Shown: positions 35,489 through 46,900 of the stretch, piece by piece
Numbering within the stretch: position 1 is the first letter of the stretch
Layout: the number at the start of each line of letters is the position of its first letter
NCBI GenBank assembly: GCA_950106755.1
Contig: OX467090.1
Coordinates: 17,421,489-17,485,488 of the forward strand
DNA length: 64,000 nucleotides
Reading direction: 5' to 3'
From: Climacium dendroides
Taxonomy: Eukaryota > Streptophyta > Bryopsida > Hypnales > Climaciaceae
The notes under the pieces: generated by a model
What the model was told of the DNA's origin: nothing
What the model saw: the letters and a program-made list of their open reading frames with translations, nothing else
Databases searched by the model: none
Made by a program: the position numbers and the translations under genes

Positions 35489-37070
35489 ATGACAGGGGAA
35501 GGGAGTGGATCGGCGGAGAAACGTCCCATGTTCATAGATTTGGATGACATCGGTGAGATGGTAATTCCATCCACGAATACATTGGTGGCCTCAAGTTCAT
35601 CGAATCCTTCCTCATCGGGCCAAAAGAAGCGCAAGAAAGCACCCAATCCCCATATGCCTCCACACGAATTCATAGTTGAAGGGAGAGCAATAGTTGTGGT
35701 GTTCTACACTCGTTGAAGTACAACTATGTTGACCAGGGAGTATGTGGCGCACAACGAAGAAGGATACCACAAACTGACGAGGGACCTGCGAAGGGAGCTG
35801 GAGTCCAAATTTGAATCATCAGAGAAATTCAACAATTTCTCTGATTATTGGTTGCACCAAGACTGGCTGGATAAACAGGTGGTTGCCTTCACAACCAATA
35901 TAGTGTCAAATTGGTGTTACCACACGGGGAAGAAAGAAGATGGTAGCGATTAGGACACGCAGAATAAAGAGGTGGTTGCAAAGTTGAAAATCATTCAAAA
36001 CTTCGCTCAACAATTTTCTTCATTGCGTAAGAAAAAACAAGCACCATGGAAAGCGACAATAGAAGACGCCATAACGGCTCATTGTGTGAGTGGAACATTC
36101 AAGTGGCTTGAAAGTACAGTGAAAGTCATCCCCATGCCGGACAATAGTGCGGTTGGTTCATATGGGACCATGAGGAAGGTGATGCTTACAAAACTTGAGA
36201 GCATTCCTAGTTGGATATTTTTTGCTGGGAAGAGCTTGAAAACCACAAATGAGAAGGGAAAGCGCCAAGGAATCATCAATGAGGCGGGAGGGTGTCTAGT
36301 GATACATCCTGGCATCATTCGAATTGCGTACATCCACCCTAAAACGATGGAAGGCTATACCCTATGGTGGAATGGAGGATCTCTAATTTCTTTCTTATCC
36401 AAGTACAATTCGAAAGTGAACGAATCAGTGGATGTGGATGACATTGAGCGTAAACAAGGTACGCTGCTGACAAAAGAAGAGCTTGCATAGGTTGCAACTT
36501 ACCGAAGGAACTGAGTGAACTTGGCACTCTCTTTGCTTGTCATTGTGGAGAAATGCCACGATGCGCAGTACATGCACAACGACATAACTCCATCCAATGT
36601 TTTGCTCCATTTTGATGATTGGAAAGAGCACAGGGTGTACATAGGGATATGTGATTGGGGACTTTCTAGCCGAGTTGTAGAGAAGGAACCATCAGGGTAT
36701 GGCTTTCCCAACATAGAGACCCTAGCGAAGGAAAAAAAAAAAGCAAAAGTTTGCAGCCCCTAAGTTGTTTTATGTATACGGAGAGCAAGGTTCAGCTAAT
36801 TCAATTGAGGCCATGCAGAAAACGCATTTGTACTCCATGGCAGCTGATGCATATGCGGCGAGATGGATAGCAGTTGCAATTTGGCAAGAGGAGTGGGACC
36901 TCAAATACTTTACAACGAAGAATCCAGAGCAATATGTGAACCTCAGGATCAAATTGAGAAGCCTCATGAAAGATGATGTGAGTGAAAGGGCGACAGTGCA
37001 AGATGTTCTGGACACATTGAAGAAGGCCCCCCACTGTTGGACTATGCCAGATTGTTGTTATCGTACATAG
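35489..37070 (+). pseudogene. Protein-kinase-like protein (four nonsense codons, one frameshift)
   Basis: One plus-strand frame starts at MTGEGSGSAEKRPMF (35489), interrupted by TGA 35714, TAG 35951, TAG 36488 and TGA 36512. An indel in the A11 run near 36735 shifts the frame, and it ends at 37070 (PDCCYRT). About 527 residues, no introns seen. The catalytic-loop region reads HNDITPSNVLL (36575-36607), with Asn in place of the usual Arg, and DWG (36653) in place of DFG. The C-lobe has DAYAARWIAVAIW and a final VQDVLDTL helix. No clear glycine-rich loop was seen. The altered motifs suggest an atypical kinase or pseudokinase. Upstream residues (35516-35700) hold an acidic patch and a basic KKRKKAP stretch that may be nuclear-localising. 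Confidence 0.65.
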
Positions 37071-37439
37071 TATTCAGTTTTTTTAATTTTTGTAGTTTAC
37101 CATATAGTTCAGGCATAGAAGGTAAACCATCTTCGTAGAGGACCATGTGTACATACTTGGCAATTGCGAAACATCTCAAATATATATAAAATCGGATGTA
37201 TTCTCTACTCAAAATGTCATAATATATTAATATGCCATATCATTGTTCTTTCTCATTGCATTTTTATTTTTTATGAATTCTATGAGTTGATGGTAAAACC
37301 TCTACAAAAACAGTGAATGCAGTAGTTTGGTATAAAAATACATACACTGTATTTTTTCAGTAGGTCTATGTTTGTTTGTTTTTTTGAACAAATGGAAAAA
37401 ACAATGCATTAAAATAACAGGTCTATATTCTAGAAGTTA

Positions 37440-38060
37440 ATGAAGCCCCCCCTCCAAAAGAAAGTAATTGATCCACCAAAAAAAAGAATGACATTGAAGT
37501 AGATTGGAATAATTTTAGTAATGAAAAAAATAAATAAAAGGACAGAGAATGATGGAACAAAAAAATAAGAATAATGGCTTTGAGTTCAGATGGAATAACT
37601 TTAGTGAATCAGAAAAATAAAATAGGGAAGGGAAATATTGAACAAATAAAGCAGAACTATGAGTTCGAATAAAATAGTCTTCCTAATTAATGAACCAAAA
37701 CAAAATAGAAATTAGAAATTTGGAATGTTAGAACATGAAAATTGTCCATTTCTTTCAAAAAAAAAATGTTCGAAAAGAAAAGAATAACTATGAGTTGGGA
37801 TGGGAGAGTTTTAGGAATGAAGAAAAAAAAAAAAAAAGAATGATCCGAACCGAAAAGAATGGCATAGAGTTGGGATGGGAAGAGCTTTGTTCATTAATGG
37901 AAAAAAAATAGGAAAGGAAATGATGGAACAAATACAAAATGGATTGGGCTTGGGTTGGAACAATTTTGTGAGAGAGAGAAGCCCACAAAAAATAGTGTGT
38001 CAAAGTGATTTCAACTAATACCCCAAAAAATTACCATTTAGTTCAAATAGAGTTGGGATA
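37440..38060. repeat. Array of about 70-90 bp degenerate repeats, right arm (inverted)
   Basis: Units such as AATGGCATAGAGTTGGGATG, GGAATGATGGAACAAA and AAAATAGGAAAGG are the reverse complement of the 31250-32240 array. The small element at 51255-52301 has more of the same units. Confidence 0.75.
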
Positions 38061-38394
38061 CCACAAAAGAAATATGAATGGTGGAGTGCTTTCGAATATG
38101 AAAATGCTTTGGGTATCAGTGTAATATAATGTAACACCCAAAAAATTTATGGAATGGTGGATTGGTGGAGTGATTTGGACGTGGAAGTGGTTTGAGTGTT
38201 ACAAACTTATAATGAGGTAATTTAACACCCTGCAAAAATATGGAATGATGGATTGATTAGGATATGGAATTTATTTGGGTGTTACAGTGATATGATCTAA
38301 CATTAAATAAAAATATGGCCGGTTGTAGTGACTTGGAATATGGAATATGAAATGAAAATATGTAAAAGTATATTAATTTAGTATATTTATTAAA

Positions 38395-38500
38395 TCCCGT
38401 CCGCGCCCTGACATTCACGTCCGTGCCCTGATGTTCACGTCCGCGCCTTGACGATCACGTCCACGCCCTGACGATGGCGTCCATGCCCTGCATGTTCCAA
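38395..38500. repeat. GTCCGCGCCCTGA repeat near the right terminus
   Basis: Five units of CACGTCCGCGCCCTGA type, reverse complement of the GGGCGYGGACG motif. An almost identical block is at 52043-52140 in the small element, and both lie about 120-160 bp inside the end. Confidence 0.75.
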
Positions 38501-38618
38501 AATCCACGTGGCATCCCAGTGGCATCCATGTGGCCTATTTTTCCATTTTCATAAAGTCAACTTTGTGTTGACTGTATCGGACGGGCGAACCAGACGTCCG
38601 TCCATTATGACAACCATG

Positions 38619-38626
38619 GAACAAGT
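38619..38626. repeat. Putative 8-bp target site duplication, right
   Basis: GAACAAGT directly after TTATGACAACCATG; one mismatch to the left copy. Confidence 0.6.
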
Positions 38627-38689
38627 GCTTGTGTTTATATGCTCTTTTTATTTAAGAACTCATGATTGATTGTTGAATTATTTTTTGTT

Positions 38690-40110
38690 ACAACATTGTG
38701 GCAGGTTGGAGAGGCCAAGGTGAGCTAAACCTTAAGAGGTCCTCATTGTTTTTCCCTTTATTCTACCATGTCAATGCAACGGATTATTTTTCACAAAGCA
38801 ACTCTTTTCAAACTATTAGACCCTTTATTGTCCAATTCGGTGAGTATTAACCTCATTTAATTGATGGTCTTTCTGAACACAAAAATTTGATAGTGGGTAT
38901 AACTTTTGTACTTCTTCTTTGGTATGCTGAATTTTAGGTCAATTCAAACATCTTTCTGTGTTGATTTTGCAAGATGGATCACTCACCACTGCTATCGATA
39001 ATATTTATGGTATGGTGCTTTGATATCATTTTGTTCCCTCAGTTTGTCAATTATACCGAGGGAGATTTGCCATCTCTCCTTTTTAGATTGAAAAGAGATA
39101 TTTTACATACTCATTCAACTTTTTTCATTCATGCAGTTTGAATTATGTATCTCCTTATTGTTCTTTCTGTATGTTTCCATTTAGAAAGATTTAATTCATT
39201 TTTTATGTTTTGACTTTGTTTTAGGATAGGTCACTACGTGAATTAGTAGCAAAGGCTCGTACAGCACTTGTGAAATATGATCCGGAATATTTCCAGATGA
39301 TTGTGTTGGGCATGCTTTTGTCTTGGACCCTGTCACCTCAGCTTTGTCTTCATCATGGTGCTACACTTGCAACTGCAGAAGTTATTTGAGCAATGTACGA
39401 TTGTGGACATCAGTTAAAGCCAAGTGATGGACATAGGAGTTGAAGAATTGAAAATTCACAATTATTATCAATGGTTTCTGCCAAGAAATTTGTATGCCTT
39501 TGAAAGAGGTTCCTTAGTTGGCTTTGCAATTGGTCGGGAACATATTGATTAATCTGTACATGGGTCATTTAAAGTTTTGCTTTCTTAAACAACAAATCAT
39601 GACCAACTGAAATTTGTTTCATTATATTTGGGATGGACCAAACAACTAACAAAATTGAAGTGAAAAATTTCCCAGTATCTGGTTGTAAGTATTTTGTTTT
39701 ACGTCTAGGTTTGCTCCTCAGTGTTGAGCTTGCCGTGGTAAATTGCATCCTTTGGTTAGAATTTATAAAGCAAAATAGAATTCTCTTGTAAAAAATACAT
39801 GTATATATGAGATATTTCTTGTCTTTTTTTAATCTGACATGTCGTTTCATGAAACAAAAAGAGAGAAGGTCATTGCGGATGCACGTACCTACAATTGAGA
39901 AGGCTTGTCTTTATAGGGGGAAAGGTGGGGAGATAATGCAATATGTTGTTTCCCGGTTGATTGAATTTACTACCAATACTTGAATACCTCTATCTGCCAA
40001 GAATCAAAAGACACTGCATGACTCTCTTGATGAGAATCTCAAGCATCCCAACTGTGATATTCAAATGTGAGTTTCGTTGCCCAACACATGGTTCATTCAA
40101 GCTTTGAAGA
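38690..40110 (+). pseudogene. TBCD: Tubulin-folding cofactor D remnant
   Basis: TBCD (TITAN1 in Arabidopsis) helps fold beta-tubulin and build the alpha/beta dimer in the cytosol. Pieces in the right order on the plus strand: a short VGEAK-like piece at about 38705; NATDYFS at about 38777; DRSLRELVAKARTALVKYDP then LCLHHGATLATAEVI at 39224-39385; VPTIEKACLYRGKGGEIMQY at about 39872; and KNQKTLHDSLDENLKHPNC at 40001-40056, followed by a GTGAGT donor. These match the conserved HEAT-repeat region of plant TBCD as I know it. In-frame TGA codons (at about 39388 and 39979) and missing exons mark it as decayed. The 20-kb element sits just upstream. Confidence 0.7.
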
Positions 40111-40454
40111 TATTTTTGACCTCAAGTTTTGTATGTATATACTTGGAGGTTCTCATGGAGGATGCTTTTTTCACATTGATATTAAGCTGGCCTTGTTTGT
40201 GGTGTGTTGCATAGATGTGCTTATTGTGTTGCATTTCTCCCTCATAGACTTTAAAGAATGGGGCTACCTTACTACAAAAGCTGAAGAATCAAATTGCTCA
40301 AGGAATTCCCATCATACCTGCTAGAGCTAAAACTAGAATTTATAGTTTTTCTTCACTTGTACTATTGCTTTGCCAATAAAATAATTGTATTTGATCATTT
40401 TGTTTCCACTTCTTCATCCTGAATGTTGTTCTTCTGTCAAAAGACTTTTGTCAC

Positions 40455-40740
40455 ATGATTTCATCCAAAAAAATCCATCCAAAGTTTCATCCAAAAATCA
40501 TCCAAATAATTGTCCAAAAATGTCACTTGCAGAAAACATCCAAAAAGTTCATCCAAAGTTTTCATCTACAAAACCCCATCCAGATATCATCTATGCCATT
40601 TACCAATGAGAGTCATCCAATGTTGATTGTATTGTCATTCGTGAATCAAATTTTCATCCAAAGTTTAATTTCTTATTCATCCAAAATTCATCATTTCATT
40701 CATTCAAATGAATGAAAATCATCCAAAATATTTATTTTCA
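40455..40740. repeat. Cluster of ATCCAAA motifs
   Basis: At least ten copies of TTCATCCAAA or close variants, irregularly spaced, in about 280 bp, nearly all in one orientation. Resembles the subterminal motif clusters of plant transposons. No ends identified. Confidence 0.6.
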
Positions 40741-40779
40741 TCTCTCACAAAGATGGTCCAAGCCTAAAAAAAGGTATAA

Positions 40780-41353
40780 TATTAAAGAGAAAATTAAATT
40801 TTCCTCTATGAGTCTCACTTTCTTTTCCGTCTAATGTGCTTTCTCCATGATCAAAATTTTCCATTGGAGATCACGGAAGAAAGACGTTTTTTCTTCCGTG
40901 GAAGACTTGAATAAGCTTCCCTGTACCGCACGGACTAAACGTGAAAGAACCAAGTTTGTGGGATACCGCCATTTTAACAAAATATCGGTTAGTACGCTTT
41001 CCCGGGTGAGCTTCCTTGATTCCTCCGAGACAAGACGCTGTCAAGGCCGCTGACAGGCAGTCTCTCTACCAGATTACTGGATCTCAGGGTTCTCACAAAA
41101 AATAATCTCAACGTGATCGATCAACCTTAGGATCGGACTGAGACTTGCTGTTTCGTCAGTCACTTTCTAGATCTGCTGCAATCACTCGCTGTAATCGATG
41201 TCAGGATTTCTACAGCGCGAGGCTCCCCTTCTCTCCAAACTACCGGGCTCGATCGGATCTGACTAAGTATGTTCCACAGTGATACTGAGATCATCCGAGG
41301 GTCGACGTCGAGGCCTGCCATGGCCCTGGTCGTACGCTTTTACCGGATGTGCT
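40780..41353. other. 3' flank of copy B with a duplicated last-exon fragment
   Basis: 40985-41055 repeats part of the last exon (GTACGCTTTCCCGGGTGAGC, TCCTCCGAGACAAGACGCTG) outside the gene. Residues that would follow the premature stop in copy B ([13 protein letters not shown]) remain readable in another frame at 41270-41330. No further gene. Confidence 0.55.
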
Positions 41354-42528
41354 TCAATTCCCTTCCTCCGAGACGCTGTCCAAGCCACTGGTACTATAAT
41401 TGTTCCTGTTGTCCACTGATCCTCGCTGCGACTGGGTTCCAGACTTGTAGGTTGGCTCGGTCTTCCCCTCGCCCAGCACCAGCACTTCCGACTCCGTGTC
41501 GCTCTGCAGAATTGAGGCAATGCGAGCCATGGAAGGCCGCTTCTCAGATGTGATTTGGATGCACAGGAGGCACAAGTTGATGATGCGTTGGACGTCGCGG
41601 ACTTCGTCGTCGGTCAGGTGGAGCTCCGGGTCGACGAGGTCGAGTAGTCGGCCTTGTTCGTGGAGGATCCAGGCCTGCAGGATGTTAGATGATCGAGAAG
41701 TTAGAAGGACAATTCCGCTGAAATGGGGTATTCCGACCGCCATTTTGACATTAAATAATGCCATTAGTAGTCAATTTCAAATCGTTGAATTGGCACAATT
41801 CCGATCCGACACCAGAAAAATGTGACACATATGTACACATTACATACGTTTTCAAACCAGCGCTGTGAAACGTGCCAAAGGACTGGAATATCGCCAATTA
41901 AACGAATCGACGTTATTAGCTTGTGTCCACAGACATACAAATTCATGGGAATTGCATTTCATCGCAACATTGAACCCCGACCCACCCACACCAACCGGCT
42001 CCCTAAATCTTTTCCATTTTTTCCTTGCTGGAGGGTTCACTGCGCCACTGTAAGGAAATTCATTTGATGTTTTACTTGACTGAGCACGTGCTACAGGGCG
42101 ACCTGGGGGAGTCGATTTTTCTACTAGAATGAATGAGAAAATTACTCTTTCCTTCGACGTCATTATATTACATCTATGTTAAGGAAGTCAGCAAGTACTT
42201 GCAGTAAATGCACGGTTGGAGGTAAATGTATTCCACAGTTTTCAAATTTGGAACTTTGAGCAATAGGGTCTGGCATGCTACGTGGTTCAACAGAGATGAA
42301 GATCATACCCACTTGGAGAGGTACACTCGGTCAGGATCATATGAAACATCAATGTTTCGTCGACCACTAATAATCTCCAAACACAACACTCCAAAGCTGT
42401 ACACATCCACTTTGTCGCTCAGTTGGCCAAGGGAAGCATACTCTGGTGCCAAGTACCCTCTGCATAGTTGATCATTTGCACAATAATCAATGACGGTAGA
42501 ATATTGAAAAAATGTAATTCTAAGGACA

Positions 42529-42927
42529 CATTAGAGAAAATCTGGACTCTCTAGAAGGCCTGTCAAGCTTTGACAAGCCACTTTATTTGGAGAGTCCTAC
42601 GGAGCTAGGAAAAGGACAGAGAGATGTTGTGTCAGCTTGTGTGAACTTCGTGAAAGATTATTACTTTTATTTCTTTTTTTATGTATAGTTATGTGTCAGT
42701 GGACTTGTATTAGGGTATAAAAACGGGCAAGTCAAAAAGCATATATTTAAAAATAATAACTGTGCCCCCTCTTCCATTTAAGTAATATTATTTTTGTAAT
42801 CAATGCTCAAAATTGACAATGAGCAATAATAGGGGAAAAATCACTATCAATCCAAAATAAATGTAATGAAAGGGTCCCTTTTGGCACTTCTTAGCGGCCT
42901 TCTGGAGAGTCCAGATTTTTTCTAATG
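42529..42927. mobile_element. MITE with 32-bp CATTAG... inverted ends, intron 15 of copy B
   Basis: 399 bp. The left end, CATTAGAGAAAATCTGGACT and onward, and the right end are reverse complements with two mismatches over 32 bp. A 3-bp duplication ACA is possible. Copy C lacks it at the corresponding place near 54672. Superfamily uncertain. Confidence 0.75.
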
Positions 42928-42978
42928 AACAGATCAAAAAAGCAAATATAAAAACTTAAATCATTCTTACTTAGTTTT

Positions 42979-43153
42979 ATGAGAAATTTCATTAAAATGG
43001 CAATTATTTTGTGATTTTGACATCCCACAGTTCAGACTAGTCGGTTTGAAATCTAGTACACTAAAAGATTTTGGACCGCCTAGTCTGAACAATGGTAATG
43101 ACACACTGTGAAAATGGCACATGGAATATCACCACTTTAATGAAATTCCCCAT
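42979..43153. mobile_element. ATGGGGAATTTC-family MITE, intron 15 of copy B
   Basis: 175 bp with ends ATGAGAAATTTCATTAAAAT and TTTAATGAAATTCCCCAT. It is flanked by TTTT on both sides and absent from copy C's intron. Confidence 0.8.
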
Positions 43154-45849
43154 TTTTTTTAGTATTAAAAGTTAGAATTGCTTTTAAGAAAAGAGGTGGT
43201 GCTTACTTTGTTCCAGCAACATGAACAGTCATGATATGGCTTTGCTCATCCGGGAATAACAGAGCCAAACCAAAGTCAGCAATCTTGGGTTCCATATTCT
43301 TGTCAAGCAGAATGTTGCTCGCTTTGATGTCCCGATGGATGACTCTTGGATGTGCCAACGCATGCAGATAATGCAAACCATGCGCAATCCCCAGACAAAT
43401 CTTTAGACGCACAGGCCAACTGACCAACTGCCTTGTTGTTCCTGTCGATGTAAATGTTGACGTAATAGCTAAGTATCTAGATTCAAATACGAATGGATGT
43501 AAACAACAGTGTGCCATTGGTAGCTGAGAAGGTGATTTCAGGAAATTGAAATGTCGGAACTACGATAAGCGTGGCTCGAGGTGAATGAGTGACAAACATA
43601 CCAAGTAAAATTTGGTCGACGTCGAAGTTATCCACATACTCGTAAACCAGCAGCCTTTGGTGTTCACGAAGGCAACATCCTTTCAGGTTCACCAGGTTTC
43701 TGTGCTTCATTCCAGTGATAAGGACAACTTCGTTTGAGAATTCATCGAGGCCTTGAGAGGTTTTGACGAACAGCTGCTTCACAGCCACCACGTTTCCATT
43801 CGGAAAGAGACCCTGCAGTGGTGCAAGAGAAGGTCAGAATGTATAGCACAAAATCCCATATTCACAGCAATTAAGCTTCAAAAATCGTCTCACATCTGAT
43901 TTAACAGATTGATGTAACAATGGGGTATGACATTTAATGACTCTTAGAATAACGCCAATATGACGGAATTGACGTTGATAGTGGTGTTTAGTACCTTGTA
44001 AACTGCGCCATAGCCACCCTGGCCCAGCTTCATGTCGTCGTGAAAGTCTCTTGTGGCCGTCCTGAGCTCATTGTAGGAGAATATGGTGGGCTTGACATCA
44101 TACTCTCCAAATCCTGAAGGGCATAGACTAAAATTAAGTGAGCATCAAACAAATCCAAGATACTCATTGTGAGTAAGTGTTCATGAACAAGACTAAGCTT
44201 ATTGCAGGGTACTCACTCTTGCTGAACTGGACTTGCAGATACTTTTTGTATCTTCTGTTTTGATGAAGTATAGCTCCGATAACAACTGCCAGTATCAGTA
44301 TCACCGAAACCACACTGGTCGTGACAGAAGCGATGATGACCTTGCGGTTGTTTGTTTTTGCTGCACAATAACAGTGACTTATGAATTGTTAAAACATCAA
44401 ATAACAGATAAAGATTTTGTTATTCATATGATTCACATAATTCTTAATCCATAAACCAAGTTGCATAAACACACATTTGTTTCTAAAATACAAATGCTCA
44501 GGGGCAAACGCCAGGTTAATGAATACTGACCTGGATTTAGAAAGCAGATTTGTTTACAGAAGCATCTCTGGCCAGCATTTCTTGAGTCATAGTGATCACA
44601 ATACGGATTCCCATCAAGTCTGCAAATTTAGTTTATCCACTTCAAGCTCAGGACACACAAGTCTAAGTATTGCTAATAATAACCACTTTGTCTAAATTAA
44701 TGCCTAGTTCTCCTTTGAATCTGAAAGAATGTTGCAAGTGAAAACTGTGATGATGGATTTGAGGGCTCTATAGAGCAGGAGGTTTGTCAGTTACTGTAAA
44801 TCCACTCATGCTTAGTCAATGGAACCTGCATTGATAAATACATAATTCAACTACAGTCACGTAGTACTGCATTCAATTAACAATTGAATGCAGTACGTAC
44901 TTGAAGACCAAGGGTCGTGGCTTACGTACTTGATGACAGTGGTGATGTTTTCAATGGAGAATGCGTCATATCTTACTTGGGTGATTCTGTTGTTGTTCAA
45001 ACTCAGCATCTTTAGGTTACTGTTCATTTGTAGTTCGAGTCTGATAAGGTCAAGAACTCCTGATAGATTGTTGCCAGACAAGTCTATCGTAGCCACTTTG
45101 GCATTCAGATTGAAGGTGTCCTGTAAATTTTCTGTCCAGGAGAAATTGTTTCTGCCCAAATTCCTGTTTCAAATCCACACATGCCAGCGGTGAGCCAAGA
45201 TATTGAAATACGTACCGAATTATTTATGTTTGTTAAGAGGTCATATTCCAAAGCACCAATATTGTGACATTCAAGTGGCCAAAGCCTGAAAACCAGGACA
45301 GGCATAGATTCAAGATAGGTTTCAGATGGATGATTTCACTGAAATCCGCCATTTTCACAAATGAGGTTCAGAGGAACTGCGAAAAATGTTTGTGCTCACT
45401 TTCAGTGCAATTTATGAATGATCATAACCTTTGATTCGATCATTTAATTTCTGAAAATGATGAAAACAAAATCAAAATGGATAGGGTCACTCATCATCAA
45501 TACTTACACAGTCTGTAGGGCGGAAAAACCTCTAAGATCTGGTAACGACCCGACAAATTCATTCCCAGAGACGTCCCTGCATTATCACCAGAAATTCAAA
45601 GCAGTTAGAAGTGTCACATACCTTGAGTCCTCGTAGAAAAATGGCTACTCCCTAGGAAGTAGAACGATTAGAAAAGGTTTCAGCAAATTAATGGCTACAG
45701 GTAAAGCTTACAAATAAATCAATTTTTGCATCGTAGATAGGTCTGGCAACTTCCCAGTGAATTGATTGTCAGATATGTCCCTGCCAGGAATCAACAGAAT
45801 CCATCACGCACATGTTCCAATGGGACACAAACTCAGCATACATGTATGC

Positions 45850-46154
45850 ATGGGGAATTTCATTAAACTGGGGATTATTCTGTGACTTTGGCATTCTCAC
45901 AGTTCAGACCGGGCGGTCTGAACTCTACTAGAGTTCTAGATTTTTGAAATCTATATCGTTATTAGATATCTTAAATCTAGGAAATATGTAGATTTTAAAA
46001 ACTGATTGGTCTGAAATCTAGATCTTTCCTAGATTTAATACATCTAATAGTGATATAGAGTTCACAAATCTAGGACATTAATAGATTTCAGACCGCTTGG
46101 TCTAAGCTGTGGGAATGGCACATGAAATATCGCCATTTTAATGAAATTCCCCAT
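45850..46154. mobile_element. ATGGGGAATTTC-family MITE, intron 6 of copy B
   Basis: 305 bp with perfect family ends and perfect ATGC flanks at 45846-45849 and 46155-46158. Its interior repeats TCTAGATTT and ATTTAATACATCTAATAG motifs in both orientations, so it can fold into a long hairpin. Confidence 0.85.
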
Positions 46155-46900
46155 ATGCACAAATATTTAAAAAGAATCCTTCCATTAAAATATAGAAATT
46201 ATCAGTTGAAATGGCAAAGATTTGTACCTGCATTGTACTAATCTGAAACTTATGCCTGCCCTACCACAAGACACTCATCACTCAACGTACATTGATTCAG
46301 CGAAAGATGCAAACCGACTTACAGTTTTTCTAGTTCCGTCTTATTCGTGAAAGCGTCTGATCGAATTGATCCATTTAGTCTATTGTCACCAATGCTGAGT
46401 ACTTGGAGGTAATCCATGGTGCTGAACTGGGCAGACGGATACGGTCCAACGAACTGATTGCCACTCAGATCCCTGTTAAATATTCAGGACAAAGGAATTA
46501 GAATGCGGAACCGGAATGTTGGAATGGAAAGTAAACCAAGCACTTTGCACTAAGTACTCAAGTGTTACCCGGGATAAAGATTATTTTAATGAATGGTCAA
46601 TTTCCTGAAATTGGCACGATTCCAGCTCAAAAACTGAGACATAGATGTAAATAAAGGTGTAAAACGTAGGATAGGTATAGATTTTCGTTTCGGAAAGCGA
46701 GTTGTGAAAGGTGCCGAAGTACCGCCAATTTAACGAAATTGAAATCATCATAAACTCATGCGTAATTACACATACAGGCTCTTCAAAAGGAAACTCACAA
46801 TTTTTGGAGATTCCATAACAAGATGTAGTCTGGAATAGTTCCGTTGAAACCATTGTCATGAACATCCCTGCACATATATTCAATCAGGTATAATCAATTA

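Larger units (their letters stand above)
18466..38618. mobile_element. About 20-kb composite insertion with hAT-like ends
   Basis: Left end CAGGGTTGTCATAACGGGC at 18466. Right end (reverse complement) CATGGTTGTCATAATGGAC at 38618. The immediate flanks are GAACAGGT (18458-18465) and GAACAAGT (38619-38626), seven of eight identical. An 8-bp duplication and CAGGG-type ends are hallmarks of the hAT superfamily. No hAT transposase is visible, so it would be non-autonomous. The interior holds retroelement fragments (18.8-28.7 kb) and a divergent RING/kinase-like gene pair (32.7-37.1 kb). The right end is shared with the small element at 51255-52301. Two independent ends from separate insertions remain possible. 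Confidence 0.6.

Noticed and set aside
42226..42471. Plus-strand frame near copy B
   Set aside because: Antisense of kinase exon 16, which reads [20 protein letters not shown] on the minus strand.
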